64,000 bases of DNA from Halostagnicola sp. A56 (GCF_000691505.1 NZ_JMIP02000014.1:361943-425942), one strand, 5' to 3'; positions 47,172-57,707 are shown, counted from the first letter of the stretch. Program-made: numbers and translations. The notes: generated by a model not told the origin, from the letters alone.

Positions 47172-47863
47172 GAATCGGATGCTAACTACACCCACGATGG
47201 TACCAGTAGTCACCGAGATAGGATCGGAGAGTGACCTAACGAACCAATCCTGTGTTTGTTTTGTTATTCATAACTCCCCTGTCATCATTCCTCAATTTCG
47301 ATACTGGTTATTTCAAATCGTGCTCCGCCATCGGCACCTTCTACGATGTCGATTTCCCAGTCGTGAATGTCAGTAATTCCTTTGTGGTGAACTGCTGGCC
47401 ATGCTAATTAGCTGTTACTCTCATCCTGTACTCGCGTCGAGATTCCCGTGTTGTTTGCTTTGCTGAATTAATCGTAGTGCTGGCAGATTCAGTACTATCG
47501 TCAGTTGCATGCGTTAAGCAGGAACCACATCAACACATTCACCAAGGATGTGACGTTCACTAACTCTATAGAACGGTTTAGAATCTCTTCCGTTTTGACT
47601 GACTCCTGCGATATAGTATTATTACCTATCAATTTAGTGGTGGAGTTGGAAACGCAGAGCATAAACCTAAACAGCTGCGATTTTCTACCATGTCTGCTTC
47701 ATCTTCTGCCTGAAGATGGAAGTATTCAGCCCACAGTGATTCTAGTACCACACAGAATGCACCGGTCGCCTACCCATTCACTGTAGAATAACTACCAAAC
47801 GAATCGGTGAGGCGAACGATCTGGAGTTGGGTTGATATGGTATTGCTCGCTGAGCCGAGTATG
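47172..47863. other. AT-rich accessory gap with a histidine-kinase C-terminal relic
   Basis: On the minus strand 47285-47385 reads as KGITDIHDWEIDIVEGADGG followed by ARFEITSIEIEE and a stop. This is the end of a haloarchaeal HATPase_c domain, with nothing of the kinase upstream. The rest (47400-47860) is AT-rich and has no gene, tRNA or terminal repeat I can identify. Confidence 0.5.
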
Positions 47864-50743
47864 TCAGTCGTTGCTATTGGACCGCTCAAGTAACGCTGCT
47901 AGTACCTCGAGGGGATGGTGTGTCTCGATGTCCCTGTCTGCGAGCTGCTGGTTGCAGGAGGCACCGGTTATGACGATGAGATCAGCCTCGGCAGCGTCGA
48001 TTTTCGATTCAAGGTCGTCACCGATCGTCATCGAGAGTTCGTAGTGTTCGGTCTCGTAGCCGAACGCACCGGCCATCCCACAACAGGTCGTATCCAACGG
48101 CTGGACGTCGTAGCCGGCTTCACGGAGCAATTCGATCGGGGTACTATTCCAGCCTTTTGCCTTCGAGTGGCAATGTCCGTGGAAGGCGACGGTAGCCTCT
48201 CCGCTGTCTGGGAAGTCGATCTCGCCGGCGCGGATGCGATCTACGAGGAACGCAGGCACCGTTTCCGTTGTCTCAGGGATGTTTATGGTGTCCTCGAGTA
48301 AGTCATCGTACTCTTTGAACGCGCTCACGCAGGATGGTTCGACGCCAATGATCGACACATCTCGTTCGACGTACTCGGCAAGTGTTTCGACGTTCTGTCG
48401 TGCATAGCCGCGAGCCTTCTCGATGAGCCCTTGCGAGAGCGGCGCTCGCCCACAACAGGCCACGTCCGGAACTTCGACTGCGTACCCGAGCGATTCGAGA
48501 AGGTGAACGGACGCTTTGCCGACTGCCGTATGGTTGTATCCCATATAGCAGTCCGGAAAGAGCGCGACCGTCCCGTTCTCGCCAGCGTTTGGATGTGGTT
48601 CGTGAGCGGCGAACCAGTCGGGGAACGGTTCGGCTGCAAAATCTGGAAGCGTCCGTCGTCGGTCGATCCCCAAGACAGCCTCGGCGATGCGACGACCAGG
48701 ACCAAATTCCTTGAGACGGTTTGCGATCGGCGAAAACTTGGACCCAAGACGGTTGAGCGTACGGACGTTCCCAAACAGGCGTGCGCGAAGTGGAACGCCG
48801 TTCGTCCGGTGCTGTTGGTGTTTCGCTTCCGTTTTCAGTTTGGCCATATCGACGCCGGTCGGACACTCAGTTTCACATGCTTTACAGGAGATACACAGAT
48901 CGAGTACTTCCTCTTGGAAGTGATCGCTCGTGAGTGTCTTTTCGTTGAGATCACCGTTTATCGCTGCTCTGAGCATATTCGCCCGACCTCGCGTGCTGGC
49001 AAGCTCGTCGTCCGTTCCACGGAAGGTCGGACACATAACGCCGCCGTCCGACGTGCGACACTTCGAGCAGCCGTTGCACTGCTCGACAAGCGATCTAAAC
49101 CCCTCTTCTGCACTGAAATCGAGCGCCGTATCGACGGTTTCTGGGTCGTATCCTTCATACCGCAGATTTTCGTCGACTTTCGCGAGAGTGCCGTCCGAAG
49201 CGGGGACGACCTTTGTCGGATTGAACACGTCGTCGGGATCGAAGGCGTGTTTGATCTCACGAAACGCATTATAAAGTTTGTCACCGTACATCTCTGGGAG
49301 ATGCTCGGAGCGAAGCCGTCCGTCACCGTGTTCCCCAGAAACAGAGCCACCGACCTCAAGGACGATCTCGTGAACGCTCTCCGAAACGAACCGGAGTCGT
49401 TCACGGTCATGTTCCGTCTTCAGATTCAGGAACGGTTTAATGTGGAGTACTCCCTGTCCAGCGTGACCGAAGACGCTCGCTTGAAGGTCGTGCTCTCGGA
49501 GAACATTACCCACGCGCTCGAGATACGTCGGGAGACGGGCAGGTGGGACCGCCGCATCTTCGATGAACGACAGCGCCTGTTCGTCACCAGGTTGTCGGTT
49601 CAAAAGCGGATTGGAAGCTTTGCGCACCTTCCAGAGATCGGCCATCTCCTCCTCGTCGAACGCACGCTCGATGTCGATCGTTTCGGATGTCCGGGCAGCC
49701 GACACAACCGTCTCGAGGTCGTCGCACTGGTTTGTATGGGTAGTCTCGATTTCCAGTAGGAGCGCGGCTTCAGCACTTTCGGGCACGATATCGAACCCCC
49801 AGGCGTCTCGAGCGTAGCCGAGGACGGCGTCGTCAATGAGTTCCACTGCACTTGGATCCGTCTCGAGCACAGTAGTCACAGCGTCGGCAGCGGCGATCAG
49901 ATCATCGTAGAACACGAGCGAGACAGCACGCGTCTCAGGACGATCGATAAGCTGTAACGTCGCTTCGGTGATTATCGCAAGCGTCCCCTCGCTCCCGGAG
50001 ACAAGTTGCGAAAGGTCGACCCACGAGCCGTCCGGCGCGACGCTCGTTTCGAGATCGTACCCACTGGAGTTTCGATCGACGTCCGGATACTGCGTCTCGA
50101 TTTCGTCGGCGTGTTCGCGTGCGAGTTGGCGAACCACGCGATGGACCTCCCCGACCCGCTCGTCGTGTTCACAGACCGTTTCGAGTTCCCCGTCGTCCCG
50201 CCGGTAAAACTTAACGAGAGACCCGTCTGCAAGCACACACTCGAGTCGCTGAACGTACTCTCGAGTCGTACCGTGTTTGACCGAGTGCGGACCAGCGGCG
50301 TTGTTGGCGATCATTCCGCCGATGGTACACGTACTTGAGGTCGACGGATCGGGAGCGAGGTAAAGACCGTCCTCCTCGAGGAAGTCGTTCAACTCGTCGA
50401 GAACGACACCCGGCTGGACGGTCACAGTTTTCGCGTCGGGATCGACGTCAACGATCTGGTCCATGTACTGCGAACAGTCCAGGACGATCCCTTCACCGAT
50501 GGCATTGCCGGTCAGGCTCGAGCCTGCACCACGGGCTATGACACTTGATCCCTGTCGGTGAGCGAAGTCGACAACTCGCTGAATGTCTTCGCGGTTCCGA
50601 GGGAAAGCGACACCTGCAGGTCGTTGCTGATAGATACTCGCATCTGTCGAGTAGAGGGTGCGTGTGGTCTCACCGAAGTCAATTTCGCCGTCGAGCTGTT
50701 CGCTGAGCGACGGAGACGTGGTTTGGGGGATATCAGTACTCAT
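47864..50743 (-). CDS. FAD-linked oxidase / Fe-S oxidoreductase fusion (D-lactate or glycolate dehydrogenase-like)
   Basis: 959 residues. FAD_binding_4 domain (about 40-185; VVPGAGSSLTGNAIGEGIVLD-type), FAD-oxidase C domain (about 220-470, including GHAGQGVLHIKPFL and SVSGEHGDGRLR). Then two [4Fe-4S] sites (C556/559/562/571 and C617/620/623/627) and two CCG motifs (763-765; 887-889) of the GlpC/GlcF type. It oxidises a 2-hydroxyacid and passes electrons through Fe-S to quinones. Substrate could be D-lactate, glycolate or D-2-hydroxyglutarate. It is single-gene here, which is common in haloarchaea. Complete and intact inside an otherwise decayed region. Confidence 0.92.
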   Translation of the reverse strand: MSTDIPQTTSPSLSEQLDGEIDFGETTRTLYSTDASIYQQRPAGVAFPRNREDIQRVVDFAHRQGSSVIARGAGSSLTGNAIGEGIVLDCSQYMDQIVDVDPDAKTVTVQPGVVLDELNDFLEEDGLYLAPDPSTSSTCTIGGMIANNAAGPHSVKHGTTREYVQRLECVLADGSLVKFYRRDDGELETVCEHDERVGEVHRVVRQLAREHADEIETQYPDVDRNSSGYDLETSVAPDGSWVDLSQLVSGSEGTLAIITEATLQLIDRPETRAVSLVFYDDLIAAADAVTTVLETDPSAVELIDDAVLGYARDAWGFDIVPESAEAALLLEIETTHTNQCDDLETVVSAARTSETIDIERAFDEEEMADLWKVRKASNPLLNRQPGDEQALSFIEDAAVPPARLPTYLERVGNVLREHDLQASVFGHAGQGVLHIKPFLNLKTEHDRERLRFVSESVHEIVLEVGGSVSGEHGDGRLRSEHLPEMYGDKLYNAFREIKHAFDPDDVFNPTKVVPASDGTLAKVDENLRYEGYDPETVDTALDFSAEEGFRSLVEQCNGCSKCRTSDGGVMCPTFRGTDDELASTRGRANMLRAAINGDLNEKTLTSDHFQEEVLDLCISCKACETECPTGVDMAKLKTEAKHQQHRTNGVPLRARLFGNVRTLNRLGSKFSPIANRLKEFGPGRRIAEAVLGIDRRRTLPDFAAEPFPDWFAAHEPHPNAGENGTVALFPDCYMGYNHTAVGKASVHLLESLGYAVEVPDVACCGRAPLSQGLIEKARGYARQNVETLAEYVERDVSIIGVEPSCVSAFKEYDDLLEDTINIPETTETVPAFLVDRIRAGEIDFPDSGEATVAFHGHCHSKAKGWNSTPIELLREAGYDVQPLDTTCCGMAGAFGYETEHYELSMTIGDDLESKIDAAEADLIVITGASCNQQLADRDIETHHPLEVLAALLERSNSND

Positions 50744-50905
50744 GATTAGCGACGTTCAGGTTCTGGTGGGCATTCGTCTGCTCTCTGGGTTTCGGTTCAA
50801 ACTCGACCGCGACTGAACTGTCTCCCATCCAGTCGTTCATGTGGGTTGGATGACTCGAGAACGCGATACAGTTCTCTGGCCGGTTACGATTTGGATGTAC
50901 CGGAC

Positions 50906-51316
50906 TCACGTAGTTTCATCTCCTGTGTCTGCAAAGTGGTTTCGAACGTTTTGTTCGAACGCATCGCTCGTCACCTGATAGCGGGTGTATCCTGCGGGTT
51001 CGCGTTCACGGTCGACGGTGAATATCTGTTCGTCATCAATGTAGACACCCCAAGAATCGCGGTATTCGACACCAACGCCCATGAAGCGAATTTCGGCATC
51101 GTACTCCGATTGTAACTGGTCGACAACTGGAGGTGTGATGACATCATCGGCGAACCGCGGTGGCTGATAGGCAGGAAGGTCGTGTTCCTGGAACTCTTCG
51201 ATGGCTTCAGACCACCAGACTGGCAACTGCTCGATGTGCTCATCCGAGTCTTTTGGCTCCAGTTCCCAGAGTTGTTCCGCAGCGTCGGGATCGTATTCGT
51301 CTTTTGTAATTTCCAT
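50906..51316 (-). CDS. hypothetical acidic protein
   Basis: 136 residues from ATG 51316 (MEITKDEYDPDAAEQLWEL); ATG 51334 would add six. It contains WWSEAIEEFQEHDLPAYQPPRFADDVITPPVVDQLQ and then short beta-rich strands (EIRFMGVGVEYRDSWGVYIDDEQIFTVDR). No known motif. The gene is preserved, so it may be functional. Location between the FAD enzyme and the IS6 insertion suggests an accessory gene. Confidence 0.65.
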   Translation of the reverse strand: MEITKDEYDPDAAEQLWELEPKDSDEHIEQLPVWWSEAIEEFQEHDLPAYQPPRFADDVITPPVVDQLQSEYDAEIRFMGVGVEYRDSWGVYIDDEQIFTVDREREPAGYTRYQVTSDAFEQNVRNHFADTGDETT

Positions 51317-51373
51317 GTGTTTAGTATGTTCCATTGACAGAATCTGTTGCCCGCGTCTTGGTATGGATTCTGT

Positions 51374-51511
51374 ATGAAAACGTCAGTAACTGATCAACAC
51401 CTAGCTCAGCTCACAACTATTGACGATCTTGATTTCGTTACTGATCTTCTACGTTATTCACCCTTCGGGCCCACTCTCGAGGACGAACTCGACGCGTCTG
51501 CAGAGGATTAG
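51374..51511 (+). CDS. small ORF, 45 residues
   Basis: ATG 51374 to TAG 51509-51511 encodes a short acidic peptide (MKTSVTDQHLAQLTTIDDLD then FVTDLLRYSPFGPTLEDELD). Composition is protein-like, but the length and position beside an IS insertion mean it may be a fragment of a larger gene. No match known to me. Confidence 0.3.
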   Translation: MKTSVTDQHLAQLTTIDDLDFVTDLLRYSPFGPTLEDELDASAED

Positions 51512-51587
51512 CCGCTTTTCCAACGAACTTTCCCATCAGGTATTTTATAGAGATACAAGGGTTTGGACGTGGTTAAACGCTAGAGAC

Positions 51588-52329
51588 GGCACTGCCTAGT
51601 TTAGCACCTCCGCTGACGTCTGTCCATTGAGTGATTGATGCGGTCGTTGTGTATTATAATAGTGTACAAACTGTTCAAGCCAGTCTCTGACGCTCGCCCG
51701 ACTGCCCACCCATGAATTATGGAAGCGGTCAACTCGCATCTTGAGGGTGTGAAACCGCTTTTCGATCAAATTTCGATCAACGTAGTCGAGTTGACCGCCC
51801 AACCTCAATCGAGAGAGGGCAGTCAGATAGCCATAGCAATCGACGAGAAACACCGTGTCGTCAAGGTCGTGTTTCTTGGTTACTCGGTGCAGAGACGCAG
51901 CAGCTGGATCGGTTCCTCGCCGTCCAAACACTACGACATTAAGAATCATCCATGAGTCGAGATCTATTGCAGCGTATACCCAAGGCCAGTCGCCGTTGAT
52001 CTTGACAGCGGTCTCATCAACTGCGACCCGCGAGGGCGAAGCCCTCGGCGGGTCTGGAACGCTGTCAGCCAGCCGATGTACCCAGTACCAGATTGCTTGA
52101 TGAGAGCGTTCGACGCCGACCAAGCGCAGAATTGCTTGTGTCTCTCGGATCGAACAACCGGTCGAATGGAGCCGGACGGCGAACACCCTAGCGAGCGTCG
52201 CCGTCCGCTCACGCTCCCAACATTCATCAAATTCCGCCGTGTAGCTCTTCCTGAGCAGGTCTGAGAGCAACATTCCAAACTAATTCTACGGCCTGCTGGT
52301 TCCTCAAACTACGCTAACTAGACGGTGCC
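51588..52329 (-). mobile_element. intact IS6-family insertion sequence with 8-bp target duplication
   Basis: 742 bp, bounded by GGCACTGCCTAGTTTAGC (51588-51605) and, on the other strand, GGCACCGTCTAGTTAGC (52313-52329), which are imperfect inverted repeats. Both sides carry the target duplication CTAGAGAC (51580-51587 and 52330-52337). Identical duplications show recent insertion without later rearrangement. The single transposase frame runs leftward and its stop lies inside the inverted repeat. Confidence 0.9.
51596..52273 (-). CDS. IS6-family transposase
   Basis: 225 residues, complete. HTH N-terminus (TGCSIRETQAILRLVGVERSHQAIWYWVHR), then the DDE catalytic core: Asp86 (RVAVDETAV), Asp145 (VFLVDCYGY) and Glu171 (RNLIEKRFHTLK). 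The C-terminus QFVHYYNTQRPHQSLNGQTSAEVLN is typical. It catalyses replicative transposition by cointegrate formation. All catalytic residues are present, so it may be active. Confidence 0.95.
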   Translation of the reverse strand: MLLSDLLRKSYTAEFDECWERERTATLARVFAVRLHSTGCSIRETQAILRLVGVERSHQAIWYWVHRLADSVPDPPRASPSRVAVDETAVKINGDWPWVYAAIDLDSWMILNVVVFGRRGTDPAAASLHRVTKKHDLDDTVFLVDCYGYLTALSRLRLGGQLDYVDRNLIEKRFHTLKMRVDRFHNSWVGSRASVRDWLEQFVHYYNTQRPHQSLNGQTSAEVLN

Positions 52330-52481
52330 CTAGAGACCAACTCTACAGATATTTTATCAGGTAAACCGACTACAGCAATGGGAGTCTGCACTGGATACGG
52401 GGTTCCGAAGGGAGCAATCCCATGAAAGAACAACTCCAGTACTTCACAAAGCCGTTAGTTCAGAGGTCCGCTTGCTGAGTT

Positions 52482-53651
52482 GTGTCCAACGATCAGCAAC
52501 AAGCGGACGGTAAAATCCACGAAGAACAGTTCCTTAACTTTCTCGTTAACGTTCTCACCAGTGCTTTCACGCTAGACCTTGATGAGAACGCAGAAATCGA
52601 CCCAGAGGACATCTTCGAGGTCCTCGTCGGCGCGATCGCCGACGGGACCTCGATCTCCTCACTCTGAGAGAAGAGTGAAGACGCTCCCTCTGGCAATGAT
52701 GTCCTCTATCACCTTCGCTCCAAGTTCGACCTCGAAACCGTCGAATCTACCGGAAACACGCTCCTCCAACAGGATGTTCTCGAAACCCTCCCTAAGCAGG
52801 TGGAGGTCTGCAACGACCTCCACCTACGCCCCTACTACGGTGATGAAGACGAGACAGATGGCCTCTACTACAACGAGGCCAAAGCAGGAACGACTGCGTT
52901 CCACGCCTACGCCACGCTCTACGCACGCGTGAACAACAAGCGATACACCTTGGCGGTGCGCAGTCTCACCGACGGCGACACCACCAGCGACGTCCTTGCT
53001 GCGTTCCTTGGACTCCTCGACAACTTTGAGTTCGGCGTCAAAGCGGTCTATCTTGACAGCGGCTTCTACGACAACAAGTGTCTCACGTTGCTCTAAGCGC
53101 ACAATTTCGCGTACATCGTCCCGGTCATTTCGTGGGGCAAGGAGATCAAGACCGAACTCAACACGGGTTGGAGTCGTGAAATCGTGGACGAACCAACGTC
53201 ATCCTACGGCGAGCACGAGTGGACCGTCGAATTCCCGGTGATGATCGATTGTACCTACAAGAACGGGCGGTATGATGAGCACGGGGTGGCGCGTCACGGC
53301 TACGCCGTTGACGCGCTGTTCATCGATGAACCTCGACAGGCGCGATCCCATTACAGCAAACGCTTCGGAATCGAAGCGAGCTACCGGCTCTCCGAGTCAA
53401 CGATCATCTCGACGACGACGCAAGACCCCACGAGACGGCTGTTGATCGTCGTACTCAGACTACTGATTCAGAATGTCTGGCGGTACTTGCACTGGGAGTA
53501 TGTGACGACGCCCCGCCGAGGCAGGCGTCGCCTCCGGTGGTGGCCCTTCGAAGAGTTTATTGACATGGTGACATGGGCAGCGTGGACGGCCCTTTCAGTG
53601 CGTCGGACCGTCCCCGTGAATCGACCACCGGACGACCGATTTCACCGGTAA
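52482..53651 (+). pseudogene. ISH3-family transposase, inactivated by two nonsense codons
   Basis: One frame of 389 codons reads as an ISH3 transposase from GTG 52482 (MSNDQQQADGKIHEEQFLNF). In-frame stops are TGA at 52665-52667 (expected Cys in SSL-C-EKSEDAP) and TAA at 53094-53096 (expected Gln in TLL-Q-AHNFAY). Both are single-base changes. Motifs LRPYYGDEDETDGLYYNEA, AVYLDSGFYDNKCL and HYSKRFGIEASYRL are otherwise kept. Terminal repeats were not found. A relic in the accessory region. Confidence 0.9.
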
Positions 53652-53690
53652 CTGGTGACCGTTCATCACCCGATACATATACGCGAGCGA

Positions 53691-54072
53691 TTACTTGACA
53701 TTGACCGTCTCAGCGATGTAGTCACGAATAAGCGCAGGTGTCCACGTCGGCTCCTCATAGCCAGCCTCCGATGGCGACGCCGTCAGCGTTGCCGTCAGTT
53801 CTGTCCACCGATCGGCGGTGAGATGAGTCGATTGACCGGGTCGAGCGAGGTCGCCGAGCGCGGTGAGATTGCGCTCGGCGACGGTGTCAGGCCAATCGTA
53901 CCGTTTGTTAGGGGAAACCGAGCAACTTCTCAATCTTTGCCGGTGATTGTCCCTGTCGATACAGCAGCGCACTTATAAATCGTTTAATCACTTTCCCATC
54001 AGTTTCCGTGCGCAGTTGCGCCAGCAACTGCTCCTCATCGACACTATCCAACTTACCGCCCCACGTCGTCAT
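53691..54072 (-). pseudogene. IS630-family transposase N-terminal relic
   Basis: Start ATG 54072 (MTTWGGKLDSVDEEQLLAQL), continuing with a HTH region (KRFISALLYRQGQSPAKIEK). A TAA interrupts after LLGFP. Then a frame change leads to NKRYDWPDTVAERNLTALGD and ASPSEAGYEEPTWTPALIRD, the usual domain of IS630 OrfA. It ends at 53691 and the catalytic domain is absent. At least one nonsense codon and one frameshift. Confidence 0.75.
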
Positions 54073-54633
54073 GAGACTCTCTACGCGTCCTGAGGATATG
54101 AACTAGTCTGCTGATCCTATGAGACATCCTCAACGAACGTCCTGTACGTCCGAAGATACTCTCGTGGTGCCGTGTCTTCATCGAGCCTATGTGTATACAG
54201 GACGTCAAGATAGTCTGTATATAGCCGTTACAGTATCTGTGAAAGCTCTTCTCGAAGATGGCGTCTACTCAGATCCTCTCAGTTTAAAGTGGGTTGCCCG
54301 ATCTTGCTAGCAATTATAAATTCACTCCGATCACGATCGGATACCCATTCGCCAATCCACGTTTCACTTTGATCATTGCCATACCAGTTTGAAGTACCCT
54401 CCACGTTCTACACAGGTATCTCTAGTAACTGTTTAGCTACTTTCTTTGATACACCACTGTCCGGGGTTCTTCCGCCGCTGAACCGCTATTTCCTTAGCGA
54501 TCGTTCACTTACGCGGATTCCAGACTCGCCGAGATATACGTCATCGAGTGGTATACCGTAACAAAATTCCCCAATCAAATAAATCCCCTCCCGTCGTGGG
54601 AAAGAATTATGTTTAAAGGCGACTTGGGTGTGA
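54073..54633. other. 561-bp accessory gap, no gene seen
   Basis: AT-rich relative to the genome average. Short frames exist but none has a domain or haloarchaeal composition. A TGTTTAAAGG box at about 54611-54618 is the probable promoter of the VOC gene. No IS ends or tRNA fragments identified. Confidence 0.45.
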
Positions 54634-55077
54634 ATGTACAACATGAACATCGAAGCTGAACACTACGGTGTAAACGTCGCTGATATAGATCGGTCAATCG
54701 AGTTTTATCGAGACGTCCTTGGTTTTGAGCTTGCAGAGCAATTTTCGGCTGATGGCGAAAAACAGGGAGAACTCATCGGGGTCCCCCAGGCAACCGGGGA
54801 ATTAGCCTTTATTGACACTGGAACCTTCCAAATTGAACTGATAGAGTATGATACTCCTCCAAATGATCGAATTTATGATTCGGTCGACATGCACGACATT
54901 GGTATCACTCACCTTTGTTTCGAGGTAGAGAATGTTGACAGTTGGCACAAAAAACTTAAAGATGACGTCGAATTCGAGACAAATCCACTCATCCTTGAAG
55001 GAGGCGTCAAAATCGCATACTTCTATGACCCTGACGGAAATCAACTTGAGCTCCTTGAGACAGATGTCAATCAATGA
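54634..55077 (+). CDS. VOC-family protein with low-GC codon use
   Basis: 147 residues (144 if ATG 54643). Ligand positions: H in AEHYGVNVADIDRSIEFYRDVLGFEL, H in IGITHLCFEVENVDSWHKKL, Glu in GNQLELLETD. This is the glyoxalase I / methylmalonyl-CoA epimerase-like size class. Codons such as AAA, GAA, CTT and AAT are common, unlike the GC-rich core genes, so recent gain from another lineage is likely. Function beyond metal-dependent lyase or isomerase is not clear. Confidence 0.85.
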   Translation: MYNMNIEAEHYGVNVADIDRSIEFYRDVLGFELAEQFSADGEKQGELIGVPQATGELAFIDTGTFQIELIEYDTPPNDRIYDSVDMHDIGITHLCFEVENVDSWHKKLKDDVEFETNPLILEGGVKIAYFYDPDGNQLELLETDVNQ

Positions 55078-57559
55078 TACCTGGGTGATGAGTGCGCGAT
55101 TACGAACTGGCCGTTTCGCTATTCGGAAAAGGACCTCGATAGATTGTCCGAAATACGAGAAACAGTACAGTCAATTTCGAAACGAGTGCGGAGTTACAAC
55201 GCCGAGTTCGTCGAGCAGGAACTCGAGCGGTACGCACATCTCGTTACGGATGTCGACGAGATGGGACACGATCTCAACGAAGATCAGCAGAAAGCAATCG
55301 TTCGAGACGACGAGTACAACCAGGTCATCGCTGGGGTTGGAACCGGTAAGACGCTCGTTCTCACGCACCGGATTGCCTATTTGATCGAGCGTGGAGTCAA
55401 CCCGGAGCGAATCGTCGCGATCACGCTCACTAACGAAGCGACAGATGAGATACAGGACCGTCTCGAGGACCGATTCGGTATCACCGACGTCGAGGTACAC
55501 ACGATTCACGGGTTCGCGAACGCAATCGCACGCGAGGCGCGTACGGGTCGCGTCGACGTGATCACAGACCACCAGCGGACCAACATTGTCGAGGAGGTAC
55601 TTCGGGAGAAGACGTCGGAAGGCGGTACCGACTTTGCCCGGCACTATCGACAATTCTTGGCGAACTATCAGACCGAGGTGCCAGAGCTGGGCGAGTTCGA
55701 ATCACGAGCGGCGTACGTCGAAGCGGTATCTGAGCGATCCTACGAGACGCTTGCTGGCGAGGAGGTCGCCTCACAGGCTGAGAAGACGATTGCGGATTTC
55801 TGTTCACCCACGACGTCGAGTATCGGTACGAGGCGATCGCCGAGTGGGCAGAGACGGCCGACGACAAGGGTGGATACTATCCAGACTTCTATCTTCCCGC
55901 GTACGATATCTACATCGAGCATTGGGGAATCGACGAGGACGGCGATGTCGCGCCGTGGTTCTCGTGGTCGAGTGCGGAGTACGTAGCAGAACTCGAGTGG
56001 GCTCGAGCGCAGTTTGCCACCAGCGAGTATCGGGTGATCGAGACCTACGACTTCGAATACTGGGGTGGACGAGTAGAGCGCGCACTGAAGCATCGTCTCT
56101 CCGAACACGACGTGGTCCTTGAGCCGATGGACTCCGACGAGCTAGTCGAGTACGTTCTCGGTCCGTACGAGCGAAAGCGCCAGATCGTCGACCTGTTTTC
56201 GGAATTCATCGACACCGCCGCTACCTTTTAGACGACGCCCAGGCAGGTTCTCGACCGCCTCCCGCGTGCGAATCGACGAACGTATCACTTCGGTCGGTGT
56301 GGTGCGACTCTCCTTGCGGAGTACGAGATTGCGAAGGCGCGAAACAGTCAGATCGATTTCGACGACATGATCTCCAACGCCGTCGACGCCGTAGTGGAGG
56401 ATCCCGACCGATTTCGGGATCAGTATGACCACCTGCTCGTCGACGAATTTCAGGATGTCTCTCTCGGTCAAATCGAGTTACTTCAGGCGTTTACCGACGG
56501 CGACGATGCGCCCCACCTGTTTTGTGTCGGCGACGACTGGCAGAGCATTTACGGGTTTCGCGGGGCCGTCATCGAGTATTTCGTCGACTTCGAGGAGTAC
56601 TTTGGTTCCGCGGCGATCACCGAACTCGAGGAGACCTATCGGTGCCTGGAGACGGTACTCGAGGCGAGCACCGATCTGATCGCGAACAACGCCGACCAGA
56701 TCGACAAGGACCCCATCGCCTGCAGCGGCCGCGATACGACGCCTCGAGTGCACACGATAGCGGGCACCGACGACCGGCAGTACGCAATCCGGGTCGGAGA
56801 GTACGCCGCGACTCTCGTCGAGGAGTATCTCGAGGCTCGGAGCGATCCGAACGACGTCATGATCCTCTCTCGATACGATAGCGGTGCCGACTTCGTGAAC
56901 CGGGTTACGTCCGCGCTCGAGGATCGTGGGATCCCGTACGATGGCAAAGACGACGCGGATTCGTTCCGTCCACCGGATACACCACGCGCGGGTCGCGGGG
57001 CAGATGACGGCGGTGTCTCGGTGTTTTCGGCCCATCAGGCCAAGGGGCGGGAAGCGCCACACGTTATTTTACTCCACGTCGCCGCGGGTGCGGATGGGTT
57101 CTCACCCGATGTACGAAACGACGAGTTGTTGGATCTGGCCCGCGACGTGCGTGCGAGCGAGGGGACCGAAGAGCGATGCCTCTTTTACGTCGCGGTGACG
57201 CGGTCGGAATCGACGCTCGATCTGTTGACGAGGTCAGGCGAGGAATCGGTGTTTCTCGAGGAGATTGGGGCCCACGTTTCCCGGCCGACGGGGGTCGCTG
57301 ATCCGGGGAGGTCGGTTCGAAAATCACGGTTACGGCCAGGATTAGGCAACTGTGGGATGAGACGTCCGCGAGCCAGGCACACGCGGGGATCCTCGAGGAC
57401 TGGAGCGGTCGGATCAAATTCGTCGCGTGGGAGAACACCTCCCCACCGGACGTACAAGTCGATGCTCGCTACCGCCTGACGGCCCTCGAGGTCGTCTCCT
57501 TTAACGGGCGCAAAGAACTGCATTTTACGAGCGAAACGATAGTCGAACTGCTTCAGTGA
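55078..57559 (+). pseudogene. helicase IV-like (UvrD/Rep superfamily I) gene, multiply broken
   Basis: Frame 1 (usable from 55078, TTG 55144) gives LNEDQQKAIV, Walker A IAGVGTGKT and VHTIHGFANAIAREA. A base is lost at 55800/55801. Frame 2 has a nuclease-like insert (YYPDFYLPAYDIYIEHWGID) of helicase IV type and an in-frame TAG at 56229. It continues through Walker B LLVDEFQDVS and QSIYGFRGA to VFSAHQAKGREAPHVI. A third shift near 57306-57312 leads to an OB-like tail (KITVTARIRQLWDETS...), stop at 57559. The N-terminus also seems lost. Inactive, recent decay. Confidence 0.85.
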
Positions 57560-57707
57560 TTCTCAAGTCCTCGATCGCTCGATTCTGTGACCGCGATGTC
57601 CCCGGTCGAATCGCGAGCGCGCTCTCGCTGTGTACGATGTTCTGTAGACGTCCCTGCGTTCAAATCGCGGCGGCCGTTTCACTCCTCACGTCTGTTCGTC
57701 GTGAAAA

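Noticed and set aside
48431-49759. 442-codon plus-strand frame inside the FAD/Fe-S oxidoreductase
   Set aside because: Complement of a clearly conserved gene; composition is not haloarchaeal (basic, aromatic-rich).
57650-57672. GTTCAAATCGCG resembling a second tRNA-Lys 3' end on the plus strand
   Set aside because: Only about 12 nt match and the orientation is opposite to tRNA-Lys; the T-loop sequence TTCAAAT is shared by many tRNAs, so chance or an unrelated fragment is more likely.
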